Source: Ectocarpus siliculosus
Taxonomy: Eukaryota > Sar > Phaeophyceae > Ectocarpales > Ectocarpaceae
Direction of reading: 5' to 3'
NCBI GenBank assembly: GCA_000310025.1
Contig: FN649743.1
Location: 2,096,872-2,160,871, forward strand
Length of the DNA stretch: 64,000 nucleotides
Part shown: in pieces, positions 52,701 to 64,000 of the stretch
Position numbering within the stretch: the stretch's first letter is position 1
How the letters are laid out: each line of letters begins with the position of its first letter
Translations under genes and position numbers: made by a program
Notes under the pieces: generated by a model
What the model was told of the DNA's origin: nothing
The model's input: the letters and a program-made list of their open reading frames with translations, nothing else
The model's database searches: none

Positions 52701-55700
52701 CCAGACCGAACAAGTCATTCGGCTCGCTGCCTTATCTTCCGTGCCACAAGAGTGAAAACATACCCCCCCCCCGGCCGCCTCCCCACCACGTGCACGCACC
52801 TCCCACCCTCCACAGCTTGCCGGAATAACTCTACGGCCTTCGGTAGATCCTTTTCAACTCCCGCTCCCGTTTGGTAGCACATCCCGAGGTTCTGGCAAGC
52901 CTGGGGGAAGCCCTGTCGGGCACTGAGGCGGAACCATTTCACCGCCTGAAAGATGCAATGGTGCAAGGAGGGTACACTGGAGCTCGAACAGGCTTTTACC
53001 ACGAAGCCTGGTTGCATTGGTTGAGCGAAAATCGATGGTTTACGCGTTGGTAGTGAAACATCGCTCGAACTTCACATGCCTCACAGAACCAAACGAATAG
53101 CTTGTGACACAACTCAACTTGGGTCTTGTCTATCCCCCATTATCTCCTATCTGAGCACTTTGGTGCCGCTGCAAAGCGAACACGGTCCATCCTGCAAACG
53201 GCAAGAAAAACAAAATACACTCACCTCGTCTCTATCTTTCGTCACCCCTCGCCCTTCGTAGAAAAGCGTGCCGAGGTAGTTCTGGGCTCTCGGGTTGTTG
53301 GCTGACTCGGAAGGGTGCGCCGCGAGACTGTTTTGCCGTTGTTTGTTGTCGGTGCAGGAGTGGAAAGGACAAAGATGAAAGAACCACGATTGCGTCGAAC
53401 TTCGTGCAAAGCAATGCGGCGGGGAGGCGGCTAGGAAGAAGGGAAACGGAAAACTGCAGACAACGGAGGCAATTCCAGCAACACCTCAGGCCCGAAATCT
53501 CTCCCTACTAATCCATCATGTTTGGTTGAGTTTCCTGGCTCCTATGATCTTCTGTTTTCGCCTACTGGCTGTACAGTTGGTGTGTGGTTAGCCCTTGATC
53601 ACGCAGGGCGCCAGCGCCAGTTAGAGCGTAACGGATGCTGGAAGGTAGGGAGCCCGTTCTCTTTCACACGACCTTACCTATACCAGCTCCTTGCATCTTC
53701 GAAATAGCCCATGGCCTCCTGCATGTTGCCGAGGTTGGTCATGGCCTCCGTGTGTCCCGTTTTGGCGGCATCCTGGAGCAGCTGCATAGATCTCTTTCGC
53801 TTTTCCATCACCTGCTCGAACAGCTGAGCGAGCTCTGGCGGCAGCGAGCTAGCGTCTTCCTCCGCTTCCACCTGCCGGCCCCCATCCCCCTCACAATTGC
53901 CTTCCCCCTGACCGGTACCACCAACCCCGTCTCCGCTACTAACACCATCCGGCAACCCTTCTTCAGATCCTCCGCTGGTATGATCATCAGGCGTTGGCGG
54001 TCTAGTCGCACCAAGCCCCCTGTCAGCATCGTCGGTAGGGCTGTCAGCGATAACGTCGGCAGCGGCAACATCTGCTTTAAGCTCCGGGTGGGCACGCTCC
54101 GTCCGATCCGCCTGTTCGAGCAGGGTCGTCGCCAGGTCGTTCATGGCGGGCGCGTAGCCCTTGTCGACCGCCCTCTCTAGCCATCGCTGGCACTGCTCCG
54201 CGTCGGCATCAACGCTGCCGCTTCCAACCCTGTACATCCACGCCATCATGTACATGGCTTCCGCGCAGCCACGCTCCGCCGCCCAGGCGTAGGCTTCGAA
54301 GGCCTTGGACATATTCGGATTCTCGCCACGCCCAAAGAAGAACTGCCTCGGTAGTGGTGTTGTTTCACGCATACGACGGCAAAAGGAGGCGTTTTCTCTG
54401 AGCTCCGTCGTCGACATCGGAATGGCGTGACTCTGTCAGTCGACAGTGTGCGCAGGCTCACAAGATGACATGCTCTTGGGCACACTCTTGTGTTGCGGAG
54501 AGGCAAGGTGGTGCGCAAGCGGCGCTCTCATGGCGAGAATGGTATCAGTGAGAGAGAGGCTGATTTGACGAGGACGGGCGCCACAAGGGTGTGCCATCTT
54601 TTTCGTGACGCCTGCGGGAGAAGATGCACAAACGGGTCGGTGCACTGTGCCGATTCTTCGCCGATCATGCTGTAAGATAGTTCGTCCGTCGTTTACCAAA
54701 GTTAGTGCGCGTGTTCCTATAGGTACTTCTTCGATTTCTGGTCGTTTCTAATAGTCCCGAACTTTTCGTTTCAAGGAAGTCAACAGCGGGCACCAGGAAA
54801 AGGGTGTAGAGAGTAACGAGACATCCCTGCTTCGTTGAAGCGCTGATTTAGGCAATGACATGCTTCTATTCAAGAGCTCGCGCATACCGATGGTACCGTT
54901 CTGGTTTCAATGCAACTTGATCTAGAACGTCAGGCTCATCACCCCGGACCTGTGTTGGCAGACAGACTCGGAGCGTGATGCAGACACGGGTGGGTGTGCT
55001 CGAGCTGCTTACCAACCATGCTCACCTTGTCTCCCTCTATGCACATCTTCAAGAGCTCTTGCTGCTGCGGGGCCGGAGGCTCGCCTCCTCCCGTGTCCGC
55101 CATGTACAGAACGTTTGGCCTGTACAATCGATGGCGTGTGACGAGTAGCTAGGTTAGGTGCGGGACGCGGGAGACCACGAACATAAAGACCATGCTAGGA
55201 CTCTTCTGCATGGCACCTGATGGACGCCGGCATGCAGACCCCGTGGCAAGGCGCCGTCCCACCCCCACCCGCTGCCATATCGGGGCCTTTTCCTTGTGTA
55301 AGGCTCACGAATGGACAACTTGTCGACCCTCAATTGCCGGCAACATGAACCCGACACAACCTTGCGACCCTTCGGCCACGTTGTCTGTGAAAGGACCATA
55401 CCCGGCACCTTTGACCCCAACAACGGAGAGGCCTACGTTGCCCACCGGACGAGAGCACTCAGCGGCCATACATGTAGGAACACGCATCCATCCCACAGGC
55501 TCCCTGTTAATAAAGGCAACCCGTCTCTGACCTCTGCTCCCCGTCTCTTGTGGCCGTCACCTGTCTGCGATTGCCAGGGAGGTCGCGGCCAGCAGTGCGT
55601 TGGCCCGCGTCCCGATGTCGTGCACGAGGGCGGTCACCCTCTTGCCGAAGCCCCTCTTCCTGCCGAACATGATCGCCGTGCCCTCGACGTCGCCCAGCAG

Positions 55701-57251
55701 GTCGTACACGCCCTTCAGGGTCTCCCCGAGGCGGTCCGCCGAGTTCCGGACCTCTCGCGTGTCGTACACGGCGAGCATCTTCTCCGCCTGGCGGCCGAGG
55801 TCGCTGGCCACGTCCCGGAGCTGGTTGATCATGTGCTGCCCATCACGCACCCTGGACAACCGGGCGGCCTGCGTGGACGCGTAAGCCTGCGCCGCCTTGC
55901 AGACCATGACGAGGTACTCGATCTATTTGAAGAAGGAAGGGGGTCGGGGTAAGTAGGTCGGCAGGTCGATGACACTCCTATAGTGTGTTGCAGCTCGTTG
56001 AGGGGCACGCGGTGCTGAAGTTAGCTCTTCACACCGTGTGGCAACTCTCTAATTTAAATTCCAGTTCTTGGAGAGAGTTGCCAATTCACGAACTGTACCA
56101 GTAGTACCCTCCTTTACGCTAGATTGCACTAGAGCGTACACCGCTTACTTGACGATGTCGGCGCTTTGTCTTTGCAAAGAGGAGCCGCAATCGCGTTGCG
56201 TTGATTTTTTTCGAGTGACAGACCATGTGCAACTTGTGCACATCTTGTGCACATTTGTTGGATTGCGATATTTCGAAGTGATTGGTTAATGCTTGTGCTG
56301 TCCATGCTAAGTATGATTGATTAATGCTTGTACTGTCCATGCTAAGTATGGATCGACGTGGCAGCGTTTTTCGTACTAGGACACAGTACCAACGTGTAGG
56401 CTCGTAAAACTGATGCTACCCCCAGTAGGTCCAGAATACCATCACACCTTGTTCGCTGCCTCCCGCGGGTGGGGCAGCAGATCAACCCGATTTCGCACCA
56501 TTGCTTTCCCTGTGGCCTTCTCCCTCGCCAGGGTGGACGCCATGAGCGTGGCCGCCCATTTGGAGCGCGGAGTAGCGGCGTTTGAGTCGTTTGTTGAAGT
56601 GCTTGGAATGCTGGCTCCCTCCTCGGTCCCGTTTTCAGCGTTGCTTTCTTCGTCGTCGAACAGGACCGAGAGCTTTTGCTTGTTGCTTTTAGTACCGCCA
56701 CCGTCATCGTCTTGCCCGGGATCTTGGACCCATGGCGCGCTTTTGTCATTCTCGACGTGGCCTTGTGAGAAGGGCCGGTCCTTTCTACTTCTGTCCTCCT
56801 CTGAGGTTCTGTCTGCACCATCATTATCAACGCCCTTTTTCCCCCTCGACGGGGAAAGAAGGCCGGAGACTAGCGTAACTGAGCGCGGGTTCAGCACCCT
56901 GCCACTTGTTCCTGAGCGAAGGGTCATGCCTTTCACCCGAGTGAGGGCAGCGGAAGTCGCAGACAAAAGCCGACTGCCAGCCGGCGACTGCTTAGTCTTG
57001 GCGATGCTAGTGCCGCCGTCATCGTTGTCGTCGGTGCGACGACTCACGAGTCTCGCGCTCGGTCGCTGTATAATGCCCTCATTGTATGGAGGAGGTGTTT
57101 CTGACTCCTCATCAGTATCGACGATCAGGCCGTTGTCAAAAACCCTGTCGAGGCCGTCGTCGGGTGGCGCTTCGAGGCGAAGTTCAGGCGTCGATCGTGG
57201 CATGTCGTCGTTCTTTATACTACTGCTACTTTTAGGAACTCTGATTATCAT
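49740..57251 (-). CDS. Sel1-repeat protein with disordered N-terminus and helical domain, 1076 aa
   Basis: Ten exons: 57251-56448, 55922-55561, 55119-55026, 54342-53678, 53327-53225, 52945-52800, 52143-51945, 51667-51451, 51167-50966, 50178-49740. Phases (0,2,0,2,0,2,0,1,2) agree at every junction. Residues 1-268 are charged, Ser/Pro-rich and probably disordered. ~269-400 are all-helical (MINQLRDVASDLGRQAEKML, GFGKRVTALVHDIGTRANAL). From ~410 come Sel1 repeats: AFEAYAWAAERGCAEAMYM; RWLERAVDKGYAPAMNDLA; AQNYLGTLFYEGRG; AVKWFRLSARQGFPQACQNL with GMCYQTGAGVEKDLPKAVEL; DLFRRAADSGIGDASYQLGR; AALRYYVRAAHAGEATSANA; FWYQKAATLG; MFQRAAELGHPEAM. An acidic ~100-residue insert lies in exon 4. Sel1 repeats are TPR-like scaffolds for protein complexes. 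Start: first ATG in the open frame (MIIRVPKS). Partner and location unknown. Confidence 0.85.
56040..56082. repeat. Small hairpin, 11-bp stem
   Basis: GGCAACTCTCT and AGAGAGTTGCC face each other across a 21-base loop, in intron 1 of the Sel1 gene. Confidence 0.7.
56280..56349 (+). repeat. 35-bp tandem duplication
   Basis: Two adjacent units of GATTG(G/A)TTAATGCTTGT(G/A) CTGTCCATGCTAAGTAT, with two differences. Intron 1 of the Sel1 gene. Confidence 0.85.
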
Positions 57252-60200
57252 GCACGTGTCGTGTTCATGCACACAGGGCGGCGATATATTTGAATGCGAG
57301 AGATGAATTTTTTCGTCGCGAGCGATTATGTGTTTCGTCGTCGAGCGTGTAGTAGTTTATCGACGAATAGATACGAAAAAAAGATGAAACGGTTGTGCGG
57401 CGGGATTCATTTGAAATTTTGAATTTTTGAAATTTTAAACTTGGGGACATTTCCTGCCGGCTCAGAAGATTTCAATGGGCGGGGGCCCACAGTGAGTTGC
57501 TTCGTTCTCACCACTCCATCACCTCTCACATACAAGCTGGCAAATGCTGACAGCATTGCTGTAAGAGGCACAATGCAAGAAGAAAAATGTGCGTGCGGTA
57601 GCTGGTTTTGATCATCATGCTCTACAGCTCGCGAGAGAGCCAAAAAGAGACTTGGGAGCACTGCTGTGTAGATACACTACTTGCATACATTTTTGATACA
57701 GCAGTGCACACTACACAGACAGGCTGTACGGCTGAAATACCTGCACAACGCATATTGGTTTACATTCGAACAGACTCTGCCTGCAAAGGATTCTGAGCGA
57801 GCGCAGGAGGAGAGCGAGTTCGAAAATACTGCTGTTGTGGTAGGGGTGAACGCTACACACTGACTGATGTATGTGTGGTCAAACACAACGAACAAATCGA
57901 CAGAGAGAGGCAGAAGAAAGGGAAGAAAGAACGCGAGACGCTGGAATCGGTTCACCCAACACAGAGTAAGGAGCGTGGAGCTGCAGCAGTCAAAACTATA
58001 ACCTATAAAGAAAATGGAAAAGGAAACAGAAGAAGAAGATAGGACCTACTCGTCGCAACGAAAACTAATCTCACCGAGACTCGAACTCGGGGTGGCAGAT
58101 TCAGAGTCTGCAGTGTTACCGACTACACCATGAGATCAATCAGTGGCTGATGTTCGTAGCACACTAATTGACGAACATGAAGTAGAGACAATTTTTCTGC
58201 AACGTCCCCCGAATTTTTCTTTGTTTCACGATGGGCTATCTACGTACCACATAGTACGTCCATCTGTCTGTTGGTTCAAATGTATGTAGCTGTTGACGTG
58301 CACGACGCGCACAAAACAAAGTATTTCCTTCCGATTGTGTTTACTTGTGATTTGTTTGGTTGGTTGCACCCGCGCCTCGCAACCCATCGTACAAAATCTG
58401 TTGACCACCTACTACTACTCCTGTCCGTGAACAACGAATAGAGTGCATGTCGCAGTGAGTGGTACTGCCTCATGAGTAAGAGCTGAAAAAAGGAGGCGGT
58501 ACAAGCACGCCACTCATCATAGAGACTCTAGCCAGCCGTGGACATATACAACCACGGAAGGAAGGAAGAAATAAATCAAGGAGACTCGAACACATGCATG
58601 CATGCTGACGAAACAACTGCACCCTATTCAAAAAAGTATTTGAGGCAAAGAAGTTTCTGAAGGCTCGAGCCGAACTCGGCTCGGGGCGTAGCAGGACTGA
58701 CTGCGAAAAAGGGAGGCGTGGCTGAAACAACGAGAGTGGGAAGTGATGCCTTTGGTACTGATAAGTGGAGCAGGATTGATCGAAAATAATCTATCTCGAC
58801 GCAGTCCTGATGGTCCTCCTCCGAAACGAACGGAAAAAGAAAAACTTTGTTGTTTTCATTTCTTCGAAAAAACTGCCGCCGACTCAATTATTTAGTTAAT
58901 CCAACCTTTCATCGATGGCAATGAAATCGTATGGGTTGCATCATATATATCTACGTCGACAAGGAACAGAACAACAGAGATCATTGTCGCCGAACTCGCA
59001 TCCCGCGGGGCGACGACTTCGTTACTGTCACCTCTCGACAGCACCACTAACAATCCTCTCGACATTATGAAATCACAAGCCAGGACGCATCCAGACAACC
59101 CGCTGGAAAGCTTCATCGGGCACAACATAGTCGTATCTCTGTCGTTGGATAGACTATTTTTCGTCCTTGACAATACAAATGGCTGACATCTTGCTCAATC
59201 ACCTCTCTCCAGCCCTCTGTATGCCGGGCTCTTTGTTTGCTTCTCGAGCATGATGACCCTCCCACCCCACCCCCATATGCCCACCTATGACCATAGAGCG
59301 CACATCGCTGGCCACCCCATCACACCAGCCTTGTTGCGGAACAGACGAGAATCGTCTTCGTTCTGCAGACGGACAGATAGTGGTTGCGATCATACTCGAA
59401 CAAGTACCTGATGGCGCATGATCTGCATGAAGCGCGCTAACTATCTAGCCAATCAACCCATGCAATATGAAAGGCGTGAGTTGTGTTGTCTGTGCTTGCT
59501 ACGCCGACACAGCGTACGGCGATTGATAACAACTGACTTCCCTACTTACACAAAAAAGATACTGCTGCTGCTGTCCGAAGTCGTCACCAATTGCGTGGAG
59601 ACTATATTTCTTCTTCTCCCGTACGTTTCAGATGCTGTCATAAACCAGTTCAATCTCGCCTCTGCCGCACCTATCGTCGCCCATAGGATTCCCGGTCGCT
59701 ACCTGTTTCGCACCGTCTTTCTCGCCGCCACTTGGCGGCTGGCCTGTAGTCGACTATTTCAAGACTACTGGCTATTTTATCCCGTTTACGGACGTCAATT
59801 GGGAAAAGCATGAGACAAATATGTTTTGTTGAACATTACCGAGATGGTCTGAATATTAAGAGACCAAAGAGCGGAACCTGTTACGGAATATTTGCACATA
59901 GGTAGCCCGTATTCGTCAATGTTCAGTGCAATAGTAACAAAGAACGACTCCGCTGGGAAGTCTTAGAGGTTCGGGCTCCACCGTTCTCGGGGAGTTTTGA
60001 GCGGGGAGGGGACGTCGTAAGCGACTTTTGGATTCTGTTGCAAACGTCCCGTGGGGCGGCGAAAAACGTGAGGGGGAGAATCAACATCTTAGGAGGCAAC
60101 GCAGAGGTCGGGGCGGGGTGAAAATGGACATTGATCCATTTCTCCCTCACAGTAATAAAGGCTTTCCCTCACTCGGTGTTTTTGTGGGGGATGGCCCGTT

Positions 60201-61992
60201 CTCGTTGCCGGAGAGTTTTCAGCGAATACTGCGGTATACTTCGATTTTGCCTGTTCCTGTAGCACGTGCCGTCGAGGCGTTACTCCTAGCAGCATGGATT
60301 CTCTTCCCTGTGGTGCCCGACCCCTCCCTGTTTGTTGCCGCATTTATTTTCTGCCGCTGCTGCCGTGCCGTCGTGGTTGAGTGTCAACTAATGGTGCGCC
60401 ACGCTAGCGAAGCGTCCACCACTGAGTCATCTCTCTACTGGAGAGTTATCCTTCAACATAGTTTCTTGTCCATGGCAGTGCACGCTCCAGGCGGTAAACG
60501 TCTCATTCGTCGCCGAGTCCAAGTGTACCGCGTAAAGAGGACCGTCCAGAAGATGGTCGGCCGAACGCGACGATCGGTCTTCCGGCGGCGTTTCGTTGTT
60601 CCAACTCCCCCCCCCGTGTACCCGCTTTCGCTAGGTGGTATCGCTGCTGCGCAGGGGGGGTGGTCGGTTTGACGTCGGCGGCACCCAGGCCATTGGCGTC
60701 GAATCCAATTTCGGCACCTCATGTCATGTAGTAATACTCCGCCTGGCACCGTCTCAGCAGACATTACCCGGGAACGCGAGTTGGTAGTCATGCCTACCGG
60801 CCCTATCGCTGCTGCTGCGGTGTCTTTCGATCTTCCGCAACGACCGCCATGACGCTCCGCGTGGGTACCATCAGCAACACCCATATCCTGTTCGGCCGGA
60901 AGGGGGGCTTGGCGTGAAGGATCCCGACCTAACAGCCCACTTTGATGAGGGCCTGGCAACCACGCAAAATGTACATCTGGACCCCGATGCCCGGAAAAGG
61001 GCTTCAATATCAACCGATCACCACCGCAATGGACTACTCATAATTGATGTACCGTAGTCGTACTCACGTTCCACGAAATTCCGCCGCCGCTACTTTCTAC
61101 AAGCTCTCCGTTCCAGCTCTCATGTTTTTTCTTCTCGAACATTAATAAATTACAATAGTGGATAAACAACAGCAACAACACAGCAGTGAAAACCAATAAT
61201 AATACTGTGTTGGCCTCGTGCTGCCGTAGCTGTCTCCGACGCTTTTGCTTTGTATCACTATCGTCGCGCAGAGGCAAGCGTGCCAATCGGTATACTGGAA
61301 CATTCCTCCAGCCTTTATTTCGGGCTGGGCGCTTGGAGAGGAGACCTGCATGGCCATTTGGTGGACGGTGTGCGAACTGACCAACTTTACCTCCGCCACA
61401 CAGGAACACACAGCAATCTATTATGTAGCCAAACACGCAACGCACCCCAGGGTCATAGACCACCTCCGGTGTTGAATTTCTGACATACGCCACGTACACC
61501 AGCATTCATCATAGCTTGCACTCCCGTGGCGCTACAACCGCCAGTGCAGCAGCAGTGCAGTGAGCGTATCCTCCACCGCGTGGATCCTCACGAGCCTTCG
61601 GAATCTCTTCCGCTGAGCCCCCATCCCCCATTGTCACTCAGATCTATCCCACGTAACCCCTATACCCACCGACCACCGACGCGCGCCAGACCTGTCGCAA
61701 ACAACACGGCACCACTGAAGCACGTGTGAGCACACTCAAGTACCCTCCTATAGGAGTCACCGAAGTGAACCACGCGAGGTTTGTATACGCCTGTAGCTAT
61801 TGGGTGATAAATAGGTGAGTCCTCCTTTGAACTTAGCTAAAAGATGTGAGGCTTTGTTTTTCAAATTTCACATATATTTTGTTCGCGACATACCCAGTAC
61901 CTGGTAGTCTATAACGCCTGTGGGCGGGGGGCGTAGGGTACCAACAAGCCTCCTGCGACGACATACCTCGCGCAGAAAGGTAGCTTGGATCT
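57252..61992. other. Intergenic region holding a tRNA; no protein gene recognised
   Basis: Contains tRNA-Gln 2. Open frames at 60028-60672 (plus), 61038-61505 (minus, with one hydrophobic stretch) and 59418-59813 (plus) lack recognisable domains and clear splice context. Presumably includes the 5' region of the Sel1 gene next to 57251. Confidence 0.45.
58066..58137 (-). tRNA. tRNA-Gln (anticodon CTG), second copy
   Basis: Cloverleaf on the minus strand: acceptor stem GATCTCA/TGAGATT (one G-T pair), discriminator A, D and anticodon arms identical to the 48721 gene (loop CTCTGAA), T arm CCGAG-TTCGAGT-CTCGG. It differs from the first copy only in paired bases of the acceptor and T stems, with pairing kept on both sides. 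A short T run (GTTTTCG) follows. No TATA motif upstream. Confidence 0.93.
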
Positions 61993-63758
61993 ATGGGGTG
62001 CTACGATTCGAAACCTGGGTTTCTTTTTTCTCCTGTGGTTCCCGACAGTCGGCGATATCCAAGAACGAGAGCGGAGGGCGTCTGGTGTCGTTACGACGAC
62101 GACAAGAGCAGCCAGCAGCAGCAGACACCCGAAGTCAAGTTCAGCAGCGAAGTCGCACACACCCTGGGGCGGACAAGCGGGTGTGGCGGTGCGCGACCGC
62201 ACGAGAGCGAGAGCCACGACGACGACGACGACGAACTCGGACACTGCTCCGATGCCTGTTGTCAGTAGGTGAGATTCGTTCATCTCGAGACAAAGCGCTG
62301 CTGGCGTGTGTGTCCCAACTTTCGGCCGATCGGATCATTTTTGGCCACCTTTCAAATGGCCGTGAGGAGATGATTATGCAATATGTGCCCCCGATCATGA
62401 AACACCCAACGCTATGTACACTACCGGTACCAGCCACTGCCGTGCCGCCGCAACAAAGATGCTGTCTGGCTATAATAGCACCACCCATGGCGGACTACTA
62501 CATCACCAACATCAGTGTGATCCATCGCAAGAATTGACTGTTACAATTTTATGCATACAACACCACACCTGGTACGTCCGAAAACGTCTGCTGTGTACTT
62601 ACAGCGCACTCTCGCCAGATACAGGGTGTCGATCTACAGCAGTACTGCAGGCATCAGTAGTCCATGGCTGCCTAGCACGGGCGGGGCCATGTCGCCCGCA
62701 CCCCCACACACACCCAATCACCAGAGGTGTGCGGGCAAAAAGTGTAGCTAGACAGAATGCTGCTGTTCGAAATTGTTCGCTTTGTGGGAGTATCCATCTC
62801 TCGACGCATCTACTTTTTAGACTTCGCATTACACGCCCACGCACACCCATCCACCACAACATGAAACACGCGGGTGCAGTTATCTCGTTTGTTTTACACC
62901 ACTAGCTGAGTGCCACCCTAGCTTAACTTCATGGCGTGGTATACAAGAGAGAAAGACCGCCCGAAGGAACAGTTGTATGACTCGCGCGTTGTTGTTGGTT
63001 CCTCGAAGTGATCGATCGGGTGATTTTGTTTGGAAAGCGGCAAAAACTCCACTTGTAAAACTCTGCCAGATTGTATGCATACGTACGCCCACCTACGTAC
63101 ACGAAAATAGGCTTTTTATATACAATACCAATTGTTCTTTTCCCTTTTGTACACGAGCGGAGTCCCGGGTGGCGACAAAGAGATTCAAGGGGGGGGGTGT
63201 ACTCATAGCCGTTCATTGCCGTAGTCGCTAGACCATCGACCTCGCATCCCTTACGAAGCTGAGACGGGACCAGGCTATCAGCACATCACCAAGCGCGAAG
63301 CGCCGTGAGGTATTCGGCGAGTCGCATGGAGGGTGCGCTGCATCCTGCTATGCGGGGAAGCGGGGTATTGATGAGGTCAACACAGGACTCACTAACATCG
63401 CATGAACCTATGCTGCATCAGTCGTGCAGCAGTAGCGGTCGCCGATTGTTGTAGGCAGTCGGAGTCTTTTGAGTTGATTTTCCTCGCCATGTCCCAAAAC
63501 CTGGTGATAAAATTTCTGTATCTGGCAGGAGTCCTCAACGTCTTGTTGTGACCACCTCGTGATCAATTCTCAGCCTGTCCACCTCCTTGCGGAATTGACC
63601 TGTCCCCAACCCCCCCCACCCACTCAACCACCCCCGTAACGCTTTGGCTCATCAGCGGTCACGACGAAGAAGACTGGCCGCCCCCATCTCCGGCGAGCAG
63701 CGGTAGCGGAAAGAACGCGGCGGCAACAACGAGGCAGGGGGAGGGGAAAGAGAGCGAG
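61993..63758 (+). CDS. Candidate gene for a protein with MGC acylation-type N-terminus (first two exons)
   Basis: Exon 1, 61993-62264, starts MGCYDSKPGF. Gly2 with Cys3 and a Ser at position 6 fits N-myristoylation plus palmitoylation, which would anchor the protein to a membrane. The exon continues with DDDKSSQQQQ and an acidic, His/Ser-rich end (HESESHDDDDDELGHCSDAC) and reaches donor CA|GTAGGT (phase 2). Exon 2, 63656-63758 (acceptor CATCAG, donor GAG|GTGAGT, phase 2 in, phase 0 out), encodes GHDEEDWPPPSPASSGSGKN. The gene would run beyond the window. Family unknown. Without splicing, exon 1 alone stops after 91 codons. Confidence 0.4.
63189..63351 (-). mobile_element. 5'-truncated SINE-like fragment with C tail
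   Basis: Minus-strand match to the last ~150 bp of the 14269 element: GTACTCATAGCCGTTCATTG on the plus strand, then CTAGACCATCGACCTCGCAT, then AGTCGCATGGAGGGTGCGC. It borders a run of nine G. Lies in the proposed first intron of the MGC gene. Confidence 0.75.
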
Positions 63759-64000
63759 GTGAGTGATTGGTGACTATGATTCTATGATTCCTTTTCCACT
63801 CGAAAACGAAAGAGTATACTATTTACAGCCGTATGCTGCACGTTTTCTTGCCCACTGCTGTGGCTGTTGCACTGTCTGTGGTGACACCCACATTTTTGTT
63901 TCCTCTCAACACTTAACCATTTCGTCATGTGTTTGCAACAGGGTTCAGATGCACCACGTCAACAACCGTTAGCTGCGCCCCCCCCCCCCCACCCCCCCCC

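Noticed and set aside
60028-61013. Overlapping long frames on both strands (60028-60672 plus, 60453-61013 minus)
   Set aside because: GC-rich overlap of two mutually exclusive frames, neither with a motif; not supportable from sequence alone.
1-64000. CRISPR arrays, operons, ribosome-binding sites, riboswitches
   Set aside because: The window is eukaryotic nuclear DNA. The only spaced repeats are minisatellites without unique spacers, so prokaryotic feature types were not applied.

Overview
This is nuclear eukaryotic DNA: genes are split by GT-AG introns with consistent phases, there are two tRNA genes, and much of the sequence is simple repeats and decayed retroelements. My best guess is a brown alga (an Ectocarpus-like stramenopile). 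The grounds are long GT/T-rich introns, proteins full of Ala/Gly/Ser homopolymers, a tyrosinase of the type I associate with that lineage, and Sel1 and PH-AGC-kinase families. This is inference from style and families, not a database match. There are two assembly gaps (1942-2041 and 14856-14975).

Layout. 1-4541 is repeat-rich with no convincing gene. 4542-11713 (+) is a four-exon gene for a protein with a PH domain followed by an AGC-type kinase domain (PKB/AKT-like layout, 795 aa); all three introns are phase 0. 11714-24459 is a repeat zone: a poly-C-tailed SINE-like element, a higher-order minisatellite, the 5' half of a dead LINE, an AT-rich coding relic, and a TIR transposon nested inside a second SINE copy. 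24460-26005 holds a divergent pair of intronless unknown genes, one encoding a membrane protein. 30294-34223 (+) is a tyrosinase pseudogene with a LINE in one intron. 36054-40535 (-) carries remains of one or more genes, including a PHD finger that lacks one zinc ligand. 43206-48370 (-) is a complete six-exon MAK11/PAK1IP1-type WD40 gene (484 aa). 48721-48792 (+) and 58066-58137 (-) are two tRNA-Gln(CTG) genes. 49740-57251 (-) is a ten-exon Sel1-repeat gene (1076 aa). 61993-63758 (+) may be the first two exons of a gene for an acylated protein starting MGC.

The most unusual signal is in the mobile DNA. A LINE family (six pieces) and a SINE-like family (four pieces) share a 3' end, finish in a C run instead of poly-A, and where target duplications can be read these contain the same C/G run. 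This suggests a LINE/SINE pair that integrates at homopolymeric C:G tracts. Two further points stand out: a 217-bp element with 52-bp near-perfect terminal inverted repeats in a MAK11 intron, and a dispersed ~100-bp repeat whose conserved core holds a CCAAT box beside a CRE-like site.

The intact genes do not form one pathway. They cover signalling (PH-AGC kinase), 60S ribosome assembly (MAK11), translation (tRNA-Gln) and protein scaffolding (Sel1). The gene models were built by hand from splice signals and phase continuity and have not been checked against transcripts.
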